Source of the DNA: Gammaproteobacteria bacterium | GTDB lineage: Bacteria; Pseudomonadota; Gammaproteobacteria; Ga0077554; Ga007554 | NCBI GenBank assembly: GCA_040183005.1 | Contig: JAMPIW010000002.1 | Span: 186,001 to 250,000 of the forward strand | Reading direction: 5' to 3' | Length of the DNA stretch: 64,000 bases | Shown here: positions 1 to 8,679 of the stretch, in pieces | Position numbering within the stretch: the first letter of the stretch is position 1 | Layout of the letters: every line of letters starts with the position of its first letter | Translations under genes and position numbers: made by a program | The notes under the pieces: model-generated | Database searches by the model: none | What the model saw: only the letters and a program-made list of their open reading frames with translations | What the model was told of the DNA's origin: nothing

Positions 1-1
1 T

Positions 2-409
2 GCTGATCGCGAGTGGGCTCGCAACTCCGATGTGCCGAAGTCCGGTACGCGGGCCAAGGTCGCAAAGGTCGTCGTGCCAGAGGGTGGCGGCGACGGGCCT
101 GCAGCTCTACCTGCTGGTGGTGCGTCGCTGCTTCAGGCGCGGACGGTCAACGAGGTGGTCAAGGCGCAGACCAACAAGGTGCGTCTGGCCCGACTGAAGG
201 GCGAGTTGGTGGATCGGCCGCAGGCCATCGCCCATGTTTTCAAGCTGGCGCGCTCCGAGCGCGATGCGTGGCTGAACTGGCCCGCGCGCATCTCGGCGCA
301 GATGGCGGCCAAGCTCAATATTGATCCGCACACGATGCACGTCGCCCTGGAGGCGGCGGTACGTGAGCACCTGCAGGAACTGGGCGAACTGCGGCCCCGG
401 GTGGACTGA
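2..409 (+). CDS. Phage terminase small subunit-like protein (5' partial)
   Basis: The reading frame is open from base 2, and the GTG at 32 is only an internal codon option, so the gene very likely begins left of the window. The visible protein has a low-complexity Gly/Ala/Pro stretch, then a basic helical region and a C-terminal helix ending in LRPRVD. It sits directly before the large terminase, with its TGA overlapping the ATG at 409. Position, size and charge fit a terminase small subunit or DNA-packaging protein, which recognises phage DNA and recruits the large subunit. No diagnostic motif was recognised, so the call rests mainly on context. Confidence 0.65.
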   Translation, partial: ADREWARNSDVPKSGTRAKVAKVVVPEGGGDGPAALPAGGASLLQARTVNEVVKAQTNKVRLARLKGELVDRPQAIAHVFKLARSERDAWLNWPARISAQMAAKLNIDPHTMHVALEAAVREHLQELGELRPRVD

Positions 410-2376
410 TGCTGGATGTTGAATACGAAGGCGCTGCCGAAATCGAGCGCGCGTGGCGTGAAGGGCTCACACCTGATCCTCTGCTCTCGGTGTCCGAATG
501 GTCGGATCGGCACAGGATGCTGTCCAGCAAGGCCTCGGCCGAGCCCGGTCGCTGGCGCACCAGCCGCACGCCGTACCTGAAGGCCATCATGGACTGCCTG
601 TCGCCTACCTCGCCGGTCGAGCGCGTGGTGTTCATGAAGGCCGCACAGCTCGGTGCGACTGAAATGGGCTCGAACTGGATTGGCTATGTGATCCACCACG
701 CGCCGGGGCCGATGATGGCGGTATGGCCGACGGTGGATATGGCCAAGCGCAATTCCAAGCAGCGGATCGATCCGTTGATCGAGGAGTCGGCGGCACTGAG
801 CGAGTTGATCTCGCCAGCACGGTCACGCGACTCGGGCAACACCATTCTGGCCAAGGAGTTCCGGGGTGGCGTCCTGGTGATGACCGGTGCAAACAGCGCG
901 GTCGGACTGCGCTCGATGCCGGTTCGGTATTTGTTCCTCGACGAGGTAGACGGCTATCCATTGGACGTCGAGGGTGAAGGTGATGCGATCTCGCTGGCCG
1001 AGGCGCGCACGCGAACTTTCGCCCGGCGCAAGATCTTCATCGTGTCGACGCCGACGATCTCGGGGGCGAGCGCCATCGAACGCGAGTACGAAGCCAGTGA
1101 TCAGCGCCGCTACTTCGTGCCGTGCCCGCATTGCTCGCATCGCCAGTGGCTGCGCTTCGAACAGTTGCGCTGGGAGAAGGGACAACCGGACACGGCGTCC
1201 TACATCTGCGAGTCCTGCGATGAGCCAATTGCCGAGCACCACAAGACCTGGATGCTGGAGCACGGTGAGTGGCGCGCGATGATCAGCGACGGCACGGGCA
1301 AGACAGCGGGGTTTCACCTGTCGTCGCTTTACAGCCCGGTTGGCTGGCGCGGTTGGCGCGACATTGCCGCAGCGTGGGAAAGCTCTGTCAACAAGGAATC
1401 GGGTTCGGCGGCTGCCATCAAGACCTTCAAGAACACCGAACTGGGTGAAACCTGGGTCGAGGAAGGCGAAGCACCCGACTGGCAAAGGCTGGTCGAACGC
1501 CGCGAGGACTACCGGATCGGTACGGTGCCACCGGGCGGATTGCTCCTGGTGGGCGCTGCCGACGTGCAGAAGGATCGCATCGAGGCGTCCATCTGGGCCT
1601 TCGGGCGCGGCAAGGAGTCCTGGCTGGTCGAACACCGCGTGCTGATGGGCGACACCGCCCGAGACGCCGTGTGGAAGCGACTCGCCGAGTTGCTTGCCGA
1701 AAACTGGACACACGCCTCGGGCGCGGTGATGCCGCTGGCCCGTTTCGCCCTGGACACCGGCTTTGCGACGCAGGAGGCCTACGCCTTCGTGCGTGCCTGC
1801 CGCGACCCGCGCGTGATGCCGGTCAAGGGGGTGCCGCGCGGCGCGGCCCTGATCGGCACGCCGACGGCCATCGATGTTTCGCAGGGCGGCAAGAAGCTGC
1901 GCCGGGGCATCAAGGTTTTCACGGTGGCGGTTGGCATCGCCAAGCTGGAGTTCTACAACAACCTGCGCAAGGGCGCGGACGTCAGCGAGGACGGCGTGAC
2001 CATCCTCTACCCGACGGGGTTCGTCCATCTGCCCAAGATCGACGCAGAGTTCATCCAGCAGCTCTGCGCCGAGCAGTTGATTACCCGCCGTGACCGCAAC
2101 GGCTTCCCGGTGCGCGAGTGGCAAAAGATGCGCGAGCGCAATGAAGCGCTCGATTGCTACGTGTACGCCCGGGCTGCCGCATCGGCGGCGGGCCTTGATC
2201 GTTTCGAGGAACGCCACTGGCGCGAACTGGAGCGCCAACTCGGGATGGAGCGGCCACCGGATGAGCCACCGCCGATTCAAGCATTCGACCCAGACGAGGC
2301 CACCCAACGAGGTGGCCTCTCTGTTTCTGCAACCCCACCACGGCGGCGCGTCATCAAAAGCCGCTGGTTGTCCTGA
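409..2376 (+). CDS. Phage terminase large subunit, GpA family
   Basis: This is the DNA-packaging motor ATPase and nuclease that cuts concatemeric phage DNA and pumps it into the prohead. The 655-residue length fits the lambda gpA family. A Walker A-like segment is seen around residues 76-85 (MKAAQLGATE), the Walker B LFLDEVD is at about 175-181, and a zinc-ribbon-like pair CPHC / CESC follows near residues 239-268. The C-terminal half carries the conserved aspartates expected of the nuclease domain. Its start overlaps the previous stop, and the portal lies four genes downstream, as in lambda-like head modules. Confidence 0.95.
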   Translation: MLDVEYEGAAEIERAWREGLTPDPLLSVSEWSDRHRMLSSKASAEPGRWRTSRTPYLKAIMDCLSPTSPVERVVFMKAAQLGATEMGSNWIGYVIHHAPGPMMAVWPTVDMAKRNSKQRIDPLIEESAALSELISPARSRDSGNTILAKEFRGGVLVMTGANSAVGLRSMPVRYLFLDEVDGYPLDVEGEGDAISLAEARTRTFARRKIFIVSTPTISGASAIEREYEASDQRRYFVPCPHCSHRQWLRFEQLRWEKGQPDTASYICESCDEPIAEHHKTWMLEHGEWRAMISDGTGKTAGFHLSSLYSPVGWRGWRDIAAAWESSVNKESGSAAAIKTFKNTELGETWVEEGEAPDWQRLVERREDYRIGTVPPGGLLLVGAADVQKDRIEASIWAFGRGKESWLVEHRVLMGDTARDAVWKRLAELLAENWTHASGAVMPLARFALDTGFATQEAYAFVRACRDPRVMPVKGVPRGAALIGTPTAIDVSQGGKKLRRGIKVFTVAVGIAKLEFYNNLRKGADVSEDGVTILYPTGFVHLPKIDAEFIQQLCAEQLITRRDRNGFPVREWQKMRERNEALDCYVYARAAASAAGLDRFEERHWRELERQLGMERPPDEPPPIQAFDPDEATQRGGLSVSATPPRRRVIKSRWLS

Positions 2377-2393
2377 TTTTCAGAGGAGTTTTC

Positions 2394-2885
2394 ATGAGTC
2401 TTGCCACCCGTATCGAGAGCCTGGTCATCCGGGTTGCTCAGGAGTTCAACGACGTCCGTGCGACGGCAGGCAGTCTGGCCAGCCTGTCCACCAACGACAA
2501 GTCGAGTCTGGTCGCCGCCATCAACGAGCTCAAGGCGGCGGTTTTGTCCGCGATGGCCATCGACGACAACCAGATCGCCACCACCAGCACCTACTCGTCG
2601 AACAAGATCGTGTCGCTGCTGGACGCGCTCAAGGCCGATATTCTGGGTGGTGCAGACGCCGCCTACGACACCCTGGTGGAAATCCAGCAGGCGCTGCAGA
2701 ACGGCACCAGCGGTCTGGATGCGATTCTGGCTGCGGTCAATCTCCGTGTCCGCTTCGACGCGGCGCAGACCTTGACGGTCGCCGAGCAGCTGCAGGCCCG
2801 CACCAACATCGGGGCGGTCGCGGTCAGCGATGTCGGCAACACCGACACCGATTTCGTCGTGATCTTTGACGGCGCGCTGGCCTGA
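2394..2885 (+). CDS. Phage virion-associated protein, fibre-like (unknown function)
   Basis: The 163-residue protein starts at an ATG preceded by an AGAGGAG ribosome site. It is rich in Ala, Ser and Asn, with a predicted helical middle (INELKAAV, LVEIQQAL) and a C-terminal segment TVAEQLQARTNIGA of the kind often seen in phage tail-fibre and head-fibre proteins. It lies between terminase and portal, where lambda has no equivalent. It could be a head fibre, a neck whisker or a relocated tail-fibre piece; nothing catalytic is visible. Confidence 0.55.
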   Translation: MSLATRIESLVIRVAQEFNDVRATAGSLASLSTNDKSSLVAAINELKAAVLSAMAIDDNQIATTSTYSSNKIVSLLDALKADILGGADAAYDTLVEIQQALQNGTSGLDAILAAVNLRVRFDAAQTLTVAEQLQARTNIGAVAVSDVGNTDTDFVVIFDGALA

Positions 2886-3277
2886 TGAGCCTCGCTTCCA
2901 GCATTGCCGCTTTGGCGGCGCGCATCGGCTTCGAGGTCAAAACCAAGATCGACGCCACGCATCCCGGCATTGCCCGGGTGTGGGTCAGCTTCGGCTACGT
3001 GGGCGGTCAGGTCGTGATCGCCAGCGCGCACAACGTCGCCAGCGTGGTGCGCACGGCGGCGGGCCGGTACCGCGTGCATTTCGCGGTAGCGATGCCGGAT
3101 GCGAATTACTGCTGGACGGCACTCGCTCGCAGCAGCACCAACACCGGCCAGCAGCGTGTGGCCCTTGTGCGTGCCAGCTCCGACCTCAAGACCGCGCAGT
3201 ACGTCGACATCTCCTGTGCGACGGCTGCGGCCTCATTTGACGACTCCTCTGAAATCAACCTCGTGGTGTACCGCTAA
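2885..3277 (+). CDS. Phage virion protein of unknown function (fibre C-terminal-like)
   Basis: The start overlaps the stop of the preceding gene by one base, so the two are probably translated together. The 130-residue product begins with the same MSLA(S/T) lead as its neighbour and then becomes a beta-rich domain (VWVSFGYVGGQVV, YRVHFAVAMPDANYCW) resembling the receptor-binding ends of phage fibres. The pair may form the shaft and tip of one appendage. No enzyme motif was recognised. Confidence 0.55.
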   Translation: MSLASSIAALAARIGFEVKTKIDATHPGIARVWVSFGYVGGQVVIASAHNVASVVRTAAGRYRVHFAVAMPDANYCWTALARSSTNTGQQRVALVRASSDLKTAQYVDISCATAAASFDDSSEINLVVYR

Positions 3278-3498
3278 TGGCCTACACAGAAGCCCAACTC
3301 CAGGCATTGGAGACCGCGCTCGCCAAGGGCGAACACCGCGTCAGCTTCAGCGACAAGACCGTCGAGTACCGCTCGGTCGATGAACTGAAGGCTGCAATTC
3401 GCGAGGTCAAGCGCGGAATTTTGGAACAGGCCGCCGCTACTGGACTCATTCCCCCCACAGCGCGACAGGTCCGGCTCACCACAGGCAAGGGATTCTGA
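3277..3498 (+). CDS. Head-tail joining protein, gpW-like
   Basis: The protein is 73 residues, close to the 68 of lambda gpW, and shows the family pattern: an N-terminal helix with YTEAQLQALETALAKG, a short beta hairpin containing VEYRSVDELKAAI, and a C-terminal helix. gpW joins the filled head to the tail after packaging. It sits directly before the portal gene with one-base overlaps on both sides, the same order as lambda W-B. Length, fold pattern and position agree. Confidence 0.85.
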   Translation: MAYTEAQLQALETALAKGEHRVSFSDKTVEYRSVDELKAAIREVKRGILEQAAATGLIPPTARQVRLTTGKGF

Positions 3499-4988
3499 TG
3501 CGCCTATTTCAAAACATCCGCCGCAAGCTGTTCGGCGCCAGTCCTACGTATGACGGCATCGGCGGTGGCCGTCGATCTCTGGCCTGGATGGTGGGAAACC
3601 CGGGCGCGGTTGGTGCGCTGCTCCATACCCAGTCCGAGTTGCGTGCCAAGAGCCGTGACTTGGTACGCCGCAACGCCTGGGCCAACGCCGCCCTGGAATC
3701 GTATGTGGCCAACGCCATCGGGACTGGGATCAAGCCGCAGTCGATGGTGAAGGCTGCTGAACAGCGTGAAGCAATCCAAACCTTGTGGCGTGACTGGGCG
3801 TTGGAGGCAGATGCGGCCGGGCTCACGGACTTCTACGGTCTGCAGGCATTGGCATGCCGCGCGATGCTCGAAGGCGGTGAAGCCATCGTGCGATTGCGCT
3901 ACCGCCGACTCGAAGACGGTCTGCCGGTGGCTTTGCAGATCCAGGTGCTGGAGGCAGAGCATTTGCCCGTCACCCTGAACATCACGGCGGACAACGGCAA
4001 CGTCATTCGTGCTGGTATCGAGTTCGACCGATTGGGCCGGCGCGTGGCGTATCACCTTTACCGTTCGCATCCGGAGGACGGAATGCTGGCGCCGATGTCC
4101 GGCGATGGTGGACTGGCCACGGTGCGCGTGGACGCTTCCGAGGTCATGCATCTTTTTCGTCCGATGCGCCCGGGTCAGATCAGGGGCGAGCCCTGGCTAG
4201 CACGGGCGTTGGTCAAGCTCAACGAGCTCGATCAGTACGACGACGCTGAACTGGTTCGCAAGAAGACCGCTGCCATGTTCGCCGGTTTCGTGACGCGCCT
4301 CGCGCCTGAAGACAGTCTGCTCGGAGAAGGCTTGGCCGACGCTACCGGCGTGGCACTCGCGGGCCTTGAGCCCGGAACCATGCAGATCCTGGAGCCGGGC
4401 GAGGACATCAAGTTCTCCCAGCCTGCCGATGTTGGTGGGTCCTACTCCGAGTTCTTGCGTATGCAATTCCGCGCTGTGGCGGCGGCCATGGGCGTGACTT
4501 ACGAACAACTCACTGGTGATCTCACCCAGGTCAACTATTCCTCGATCCGGGCTGGACTGCTTGAGTTTCGGCGTCGGGTCGAATCCTTGCAGCACGGCGT
4601 CATCGTTCATCAGTTGTGCCGCCCGATCTGGCAAGCGTGGATGACCCAGGCCGTTCTGGAAGGCGCGCTCTCGTTGCCTGGCTTTGCCCGTGGTGGCGTG
4701 GCCAAGCGCCGGACCTACCAAGCCGTCAAGTGGATTCCCCAGGGCTGGCAGTGGGTCGATCCGCTGAAGGAAGCCGATGCGATGAAGGCCGCGATTCGCT
4801 CCGGTCTGATGTCCCGATCCGAGGCCATCTCTGCCAATGGGTACGACGCCGAGGACGTCGACCGGGAGATTGCAGCAGACAACGCGAGAGCGGACGGGCT
4901 TGGACTCGTCTTTGACTCGGACCCGCGTCATGAACTGCCGACTCCGGCAGCAGCGGTTCCCTCCGACCCACCTCCCCAAGGAAACTGA
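3498..4988 (+). CDS. Phage portal protein, lambda gpB family
   Basis: The 496-residue product forms the dodecameric ring at one capsid vertex through which DNA enters and leaves. Typical lambda-family segments are present: an N-terminal RSRDLVRRNAWANAAL-like region, GIKPQS, the LEAEHLP segment, HLFRPMRPGQIRGEPWL and a C-terminal YEQLTGDLTQVNYSS motif. The C-terminus trails off into a Pro-rich tail. The stop at 4986-4988 is followed one base later by the protease ATG, as in the lambda B-C arrangement. Confidence 0.95.
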   Translation: MRLFQNIRRKLFGASPTYDGIGGGRRSLAWMVGNPGAVGALLHTQSELRAKSRDLVRRNAWANAALESYVANAIGTGIKPQSMVKAAEQREAIQTLWRDWALEADAAGLTDFYGLQALACRAMLEGGEAIVRLRYRRLEDGLPVALQIQVLEAEHLPVTLNITADNGNVIRAGIEFDRLGRRVAYHLYRSHPEDGMLAPMSGDGGLATVRVDASEVMHLFRPMRPGQIRGEPWLARALVKLNELDQYDDAELVRKKTAAMFAGFVTRLAPEDSLLGEGLADATGVALAGLEPGTMQILEPGEDIKFSQPADVGGSYSEFLRMQFRAVAAAMGVTYEQLTGDLTQVNYSSIRAGLLEFRRRVESLQHGVIVHQLCRPIWQAWMTQAVLEGALSLPGFARGGVAKRRTYQAVKWIPQGWQWVDPLKEADAMKAAIRSGLMSRSEAISANGYDAEDVDREIAADNARADGLGLVFDSDPRHELPTPAAAVPSDPPPQGN

Positions 4989-4989
4989 C

Positions 4990-6288
4990 ATGCAGTTGCC
5001 TCACTTGGCGTCCCGTTTGTACGGGACGCCGCTCCTCGTTGCGCGCTCGAAACTGGACATCATCCTGTCGGTGCTGGGCGAGCGCATTCACTGGCCCGAA
5101 CCCCAGTCGGCGCTACCGACCCCGGTCACCCGCAATCAGTCAAGCGCGCCCACTGGGATCGCCGTGATCCCGGTCTACGGAACGCTGGTGCGCCGCGTGC
5201 TTGGCCTGGATGCGGCGTCTGGTCTGGCGTCGTACTCCGAGCTGGGTTCGATGCTCAATGCGGCAGTCGCTGATCCCGCCGTGTCGGGCATTTTGCTCGA
5301 CGTCGATTCACCTGGCGGCGAGGCAGGCGGTGTGTTCGAACTCGCTCATCGAGTCCGCGCAGCCGATGCCGTGAAGCCTGTCTGGGCGATCGCCTCCGAC
5401 TCCGCGTATTCGGCGGCCTATGCCATCGCGTGCGCAGCATCTCGCGTCTACGTCACACAGACCGGCGGCATGGGTTCGATCGGTGTCATCGCCATGCACG
5501 TCGACCAGTCCGCTCGGGATGCGCAGGCGGGCTACCGCTACACGGCGATCACCGCGGGTGATCAGAAGAACGACTTCTCGCCGCACCAGCCACTCGACAA
5601 GGAAGCCTCCGCACGCCTTCAAGCCGAGGTGGACCGTCTCTACGGAATCTTTGTCGACCACGTCGCTGCGATGCGGGGACTGGAGTCGCGCTTCGTGCGG
5701 TCGACCCAGGCCGGCCTGTACTTCGGCCCCGATGCGGTGGCGGCGGGCCTGGCAGATGTCACGGGCGGCTTTGACGCTGCCGTGAGTGATTTCACCACTT
5801 TTCTTGCCAGTTCCGTTTCGGCTCGTCGTGTGCGGAATGCGGCGACCCAGAGTTCGTCCATTTCCGCAACTCCAACCTCCAAGCCCCACAGAAAGGAAGT
5901 TCACATGAACGCAGAAGACCCTGGCACCAGCACTGATCCGGCAACCCCGGTTTCCACGGACTCGCCCGCTGCCACTCCCGCAGTGCCGGAGGTCGCGAAA
6001 GACCATGGTACTGCACTCGAGGAAGCCGTCAATGCCGCAACCAAGACGGCTCGCGCAGATGCAGTGGCTATCGCCGAGCTCTGCCAACTGGCAGGTCAGC
6101 CGCAGCGTACAGCAGCGTTCCTCGCTGAAGGTGCAAGCGAAGCCCAAGTGCGCCGATCGCTGTTGGCATCGCGCGCCGAGAGCCCGGAGATCTCCTCCGT
6201 GATCCACCCGGACGCTGCTGCAAAGGCTGCATCGCCCGAGCAGAACCCCCTCATGAAAGCCGTCAAGAAACTCACTGGAAAGGACTGA
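4990..6288 (+). CDS. S49-family prohead protease with C-terminal scaffold region (gpC-like)
   Basis: The start is placed at 4990 (MQLPHLAS), just after the portal stop; the frame is open further upstream but runs inside the portal gene. Residues about 55-270 form an SppA/ClpP-type serine peptidase, with DVDSPGG at 105-111, a likely nucleophile Ser at 141 in AYSAAYAIA and a likely Lys at 193 in GDQKNDF. It is expected to cleave the scaffold and itself during head maturation. Residues from 306 on are an Ala/Glu/Pro-rich scaffold-like tail that can also be made alone from an internal start at 5905. Confidence 0.92.
   Translation: MQLPHLASRLYGTPLLVARSKLDIILSVLGERIHWPEPQSALPTPVTRNQSSAPTGIAVIPVYGTLVRRVLGLDAASGLASYSELGSMLNAAVADPAVSGILLDVDSPGGEAGGVFELAHRVRAADAVKPVWAIASDSAYSAAYAIACAASRVYVTQTGGMGSIGVIAMHVDQSARDAQAGYRYTAITAGDQKNDFSPHQPLDKEASARLQAEVDRLYGIFVDHVAAMRGLESRFVRSTQAGLYFGPDAVAAGLADVTGGFDAAVSDFTTFLASSVSARRVRNAATQSSSISATPTSKPHRKEVHMNAEDPGTSTDPATPVSTDSPAATPAVPEVAKDHGTALEEAVNAATKTARADAVAIAELCQLAGQPQRTAAFLAEGASEAQVRRSLLASRAESPEISSVIHPDAAAKAASPEQNPLMKAVKKLTGKD
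5905..6288 (+). CDS. Nested capsid scaffold protein (Nu3-like), internal in-frame start
   Basis: An ATG at 5905 lies in the same frame as the protease (codon 306) and is preceded by GAAAGGAAGT at 5891-5900, a strong ribosome site at good spacing. The product would be 127 residues, acidic and Ala-rich with a helical C-terminus, which is what scaffolds look like. In lambda the scaffold Nu3 is made from an internal start in gene C in this way. The short protein would build the prohead shell and be removed before packaging. Expression is inferred, not shown. Confidence 0.75.
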   Translation: MNAEDPGTSTDPATPVSTDSPAATPAVPEVAKDHGTALEEAVNAATKTARADAVAIAELCQLAGQPQRTAAFLAEGASEAQVRRSLLASRAESPEISSVIHPDAAAKAASPEQNPLMKAVKKLTGKD

Positions 6289-6291
6289 TCC

Positions 6292-6672
6292 ATGCCCGCT
6301 CTGAACGAACCCCTCAATCTCGGCGACCTCATCAAGTACGAAGAGGACAGCCTCAACTATTCGCGTGACCAGGTCACCGTGGAGTCCGGTCAAAACCTGG
6401 AGCTTGGCGCCGTGGTGGGCCGCGTCACGGCGACTGGCAAGGTCAAGCGCTTTGATCCCAACGCGACCGACGGTGCGGATCTTCCCGCAGGCATCTTGCT
6501 GGGTGCGTGCAACGCCACCCTGATCGAGCGCGATGACGCCTTGCTGCTCGCGCGTCACGCCGTGGTCGCCACCCATGCCGTCGTTTGGCCGACTGGCATC
6601 ACTGCCGAGCAAAAGGCGGCTGCAACCGCCGCACTCGAAGCGCGCGGCATTCTCATCCGCCAGTCCGCCTGA
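6292..6672 (+). CDS. Head decoration protein (gpD-like)
   Basis: The 126-residue protein shows the gpD-family layout: an N-terminal arm (LGDLIKYEEDSLNYSRD), then a small beta domain with VTVESGQNLELGAVVGRVT and ADLPAGILL. These proteins form trimers on the expanded capsid and strengthen it against internal DNA pressure. The gene lies three bases after the protease/scaffold stop and just before the major capsid gene, matching the lambda order C-Nu3-D-E. Confidence 0.9.
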   Translation: MPALNEPLNLGDLIKYEEDSLNYSRDQVTVESGQNLELGAVVGRVTATGKVKRFDPNATDGADLPAGILLGACNATLIERDDALLLARHAVVATHAVVWPTGITAEQKAAATAALEARGILIRQSA

Positions 6673-6696
6673 TCGATCTACACAAGGAAATCACCC

Positions 6697-7701
6697 ATGA
6701 ACAACCCGTTCAACACTCCGGCCTTTTCGATGGCGGCTTTGACCTCCGCCATCAACATCATTCCCAACCGCTACGGTCGAATGGAGGCGCTGAACCTCTT
6801 TCCGGTCAAGCCGGTGCGTACGCGCCAAGTGATCGTTGAAGAGCAGAACGGCGTACTCAATCTCCTGCCCACGCTGCCGCCCGGTGCCCCGGGCACTGTC
6901 GGCACCCGAGGCAAGCGCAAGGTCCGCTCTTTCGTGATTCCGCACATCCCGCATGACGACGTGGTACTGCCCGAGGAAGTCCAGGGCATCCGGTCGTTCG
7001 GATCTGAAACCGAGATGGAGTCCGTCGCGGGTGTGATGGCACGCCACCTCGAGACCATGCGCAACAAGCACGCCATCACCCTGGAGCACCTTCGCATGGG
7101 TGCCTTGAAGGGCGTGATCTTGGACGCCGACGGCTCGGTGATCTACGACCTCTACGACGAGTTCGACATCACCCCGGCGGCGGTCAGCTTCGATCTGGCC
7201 AATGCCAACGCGAACGTCAAGAAGAAGTGCGCCGACGTCCTGCGCCACCTGGAGGACAACCTCAAGGGTGAGTTCATGACAGGCATTCATTGCCTGTGCT
7301 CGCCGGAGTTCTACGACGCACTGACCGACCACCCGAAGGTCAAGGAGGCGTTCACCTACTGGCAGCAGGGCGCGGTGTTGATCAACGACATGCGCGCAGG
7401 CTTCACCTTCGGCGGCGTCACGTTCGAGGAATACCGTGGCCAGGCGACGGACGCCAACGGCACGACCCGTCGTTTCATCGCGGCAGGCGAGGCCCATGCG
7501 TTTCCGCTCGGAACCGTGGACACCTTCAGCACCTACTTCGCGCCGGCCGACTTCAACGAGACCGCCAACACGCTGGGTCAGGTCCTCTACGCCAAGCAGG
7601 AGCCGCGCAAGTTCGATCGCGGCACCGATTTGCACACGCAGGCCAACCCGCTGCCGATGTGCCACCGCCCGGGCGTGCTGGTCAAGCTCACGGTAGGTTG
7701 A
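6697..7701 (+). CDS. Major capsid protein (gpE-like, HK97 fold)
   Basis: The 334-residue length and segments such as FSMAALTSAINIIPNRYGRM, the basic RTRQVIVEE region and the PRKFDRGTDLHTQANPLP C-terminal segment fit the lambda gpE family. An AAGGAAAT ribosome site precedes the ATG. The protein builds the icosahedral shell. It follows the decoration protein and precedes two small connector genes, as expected. Confidence 0.93.
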   Translation: MNNPFNTPAFSMAALTSAINIIPNRYGRMEALNLFPVKPVRTRQVIVEEQNGVLNLLPTLPPGAPGTVGTRGKRKVRSFVIPHIPHDDVVLPEEVQGIRSFGSETEMESVAGVMARHLETMRNKHAITLEHLRMGALKGVILDADGSVIYDLYDEFDITPAAVSFDLANANANVKKKCADVLRHLEDNLKGEFMTGIHCLCSPEFYDALTDHPKVKEAFTYWQQGAVLINDMRAGFTFGGVTFEEYRGQATDANGTTRRFIAAGEAHAFPLGTVDTFSTYFAPADFNETANTLGQVLYAKQEPRKFDRGTDLHTQANPLPMCHRPGVLVKLTVG

Positions 7702-7714
7702 TGGGGTTGCAGCG

Positions 7715-8017
7715 ATGAATGTCGTTGATGCGATCTACGAGGCCGCCGCCAACGTCGGATTCTTGCGGGAATGCCGCTGGCAACCCACAGACGGCACCGC
7801 GCTGCAGACCCATCAGGTCGGCTTCGCGGCCCCTGACGACACCGTACTCGACGGACTGACCCTGAGCACCGAGTACGTGATGACCTACCCGGCCACCGCG
7901 CTCGTGGGGCTCGCTGCGCGCGAGGTGGTCGAGATCGGTGGAACGACCTTCCAGGTGCGAGACATCCGGGCTGTGGGCGACGGCTCCGAAATCCGCGCCA
8001 AGCTCACCCGGCTCTGA
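7715..8017 (+). CDS. Head-tail joining protein, gpFII-like
   Basis: The 100-residue protein begins 13 bases after the capsid stop. Its mixed beta pattern, including VGFAAPDDTVLDG, YVMTYPATAL and IGGTTFQVRDIR, is like the lambda FII attachment-protein family, which caps the head connector and receives the tail. Function is inferred from size, position and the FQVRDI-like strand; no catalytic role is expected. Confidence 0.75.
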   Translation: MNVVDAIYEAAANVGFLRECRWQPTDGTALQTHQVGFAAPDDTVLDGLTLSTEYVMTYPATALVGLAAREVVEIGGTTFQVRDIRAVGDGSEIRAKLTRL

Positions 8018-8032
8018 ACGGGAGATTCGCCA

Positions 8033-8479
8033 ATGGCTGACAACTCGATCCGCGAGCGGATTCTGCTGGCGGTGATGGCGGCTGCCCGTCCTGCAGTCGA
8101 AGGGCTCGGGGCCACGCTGCACCGGTCGCCCACGGTGGCCATCAGCCGCGAACTTTGCCCGGCGCTCGCGGTGTTTCCCGAGTCGGAGTCCATCACCGAG
8201 CGCGCCAACGACCGCGTCACACGCGAACTGACCGTTCGCGTCGTGGCTCTGGCTCGGGCCGTTCCACCCGCGTCTCCCGAAACCGAGGCCGACCGCCTGC
8301 TTACCGCCGTCCACGCCGCCTTGATGGCGGACGGGAATCTCGGTGGCTTGGCGCTCGGCATCCGGGAGCAGGAATGCGAGTGGGAAGTCGAGGACGCCGA
8401 TGCGGTGGCCGTGGCGCTCCCTGCGCGCTATCGCATCACGTACCGGACGCTGGCCAATGACCTTTCAACCCTTGGATGA
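8033..8479 (+). CDS. Tail terminator / minor tail protein (gpU-like position)
   Basis: The 148-residue product has an N-terminal helix (SIRERILLAVMAAARPA), beta strands with RELTVRVVALAR and a C-terminal YRITYRTLANDLSTLG. This strand order resembles tail-completion proteins that cap the tail tube at its set length. It stands between the connector and the tail tube gene, where phages of this type encode the terminator. The family is not firmly recognised. Confidence 0.65.
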   Translation: MADNSIRERILLAVMAAARPAVEGLGATLHRSPTVAISRELCPALAVFPESESITERANDRVTRELTVRVVALARAVPPASPETEADRLLTAVHAALMADGNLGGLALGIREQECEWEVEDADAVAVALPARYRITYRTLANDLSTLG

Positions 8480-8679
8480 CACCTATGACCCACCTCGTTT
8501 TGACGCGCCCGCACACCCACGCGGGCAAGGCGTATGGCGTCGGTGAACGGGTCGAGATCGATGCGACTTTCGCCGACTGGCTGATCGCGCACGGTATCGC
8601 CACCCCGGAGCCGACCGCCCCAACCGCTGAACCCATTCCCGAACCCAAACCCCTCCAACGCAAGGAACCCAAGCAATGA
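8476..8679 (+). CDS. Small phage protein, 67 residues (DUF7210-like)
   Basis: The start overlaps the previous stop by four bases and the stop overlaps the tail tube start by four bases, so it is translationally coupled on both sides and very likely real. The protein has a short beta domain with HAGKAYGVGERVEIDATFADWLIAHG, followed by a Pro/Glu/Lys-rich tail. Small proteins of this kind are common before tail tube genes; their role is unknown. Confidence 0.7.
   Translation: MTPMTHLVLTRPHTHAGKAYGVGERVEIDATFADWLIAHGIATPEPTAPTAEPIPEPKPLQRKEPKQ

Noticed and set aside
823-2307. Long minus-strand frame (494 codons) opposite the terminase
   Set aside because: It is a shadow of GC-rich coding DNA: the + strand shows a well-recognised terminase, while the antisense product is Arg/His/Gly-rich and resembles no family.
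5308-6612. Minus-strand frame of 434 codons opposite protease and decoration genes
   Set aside because: The + strand carries two clear head genes; the antisense frame lacks a ribosome site and any motif.
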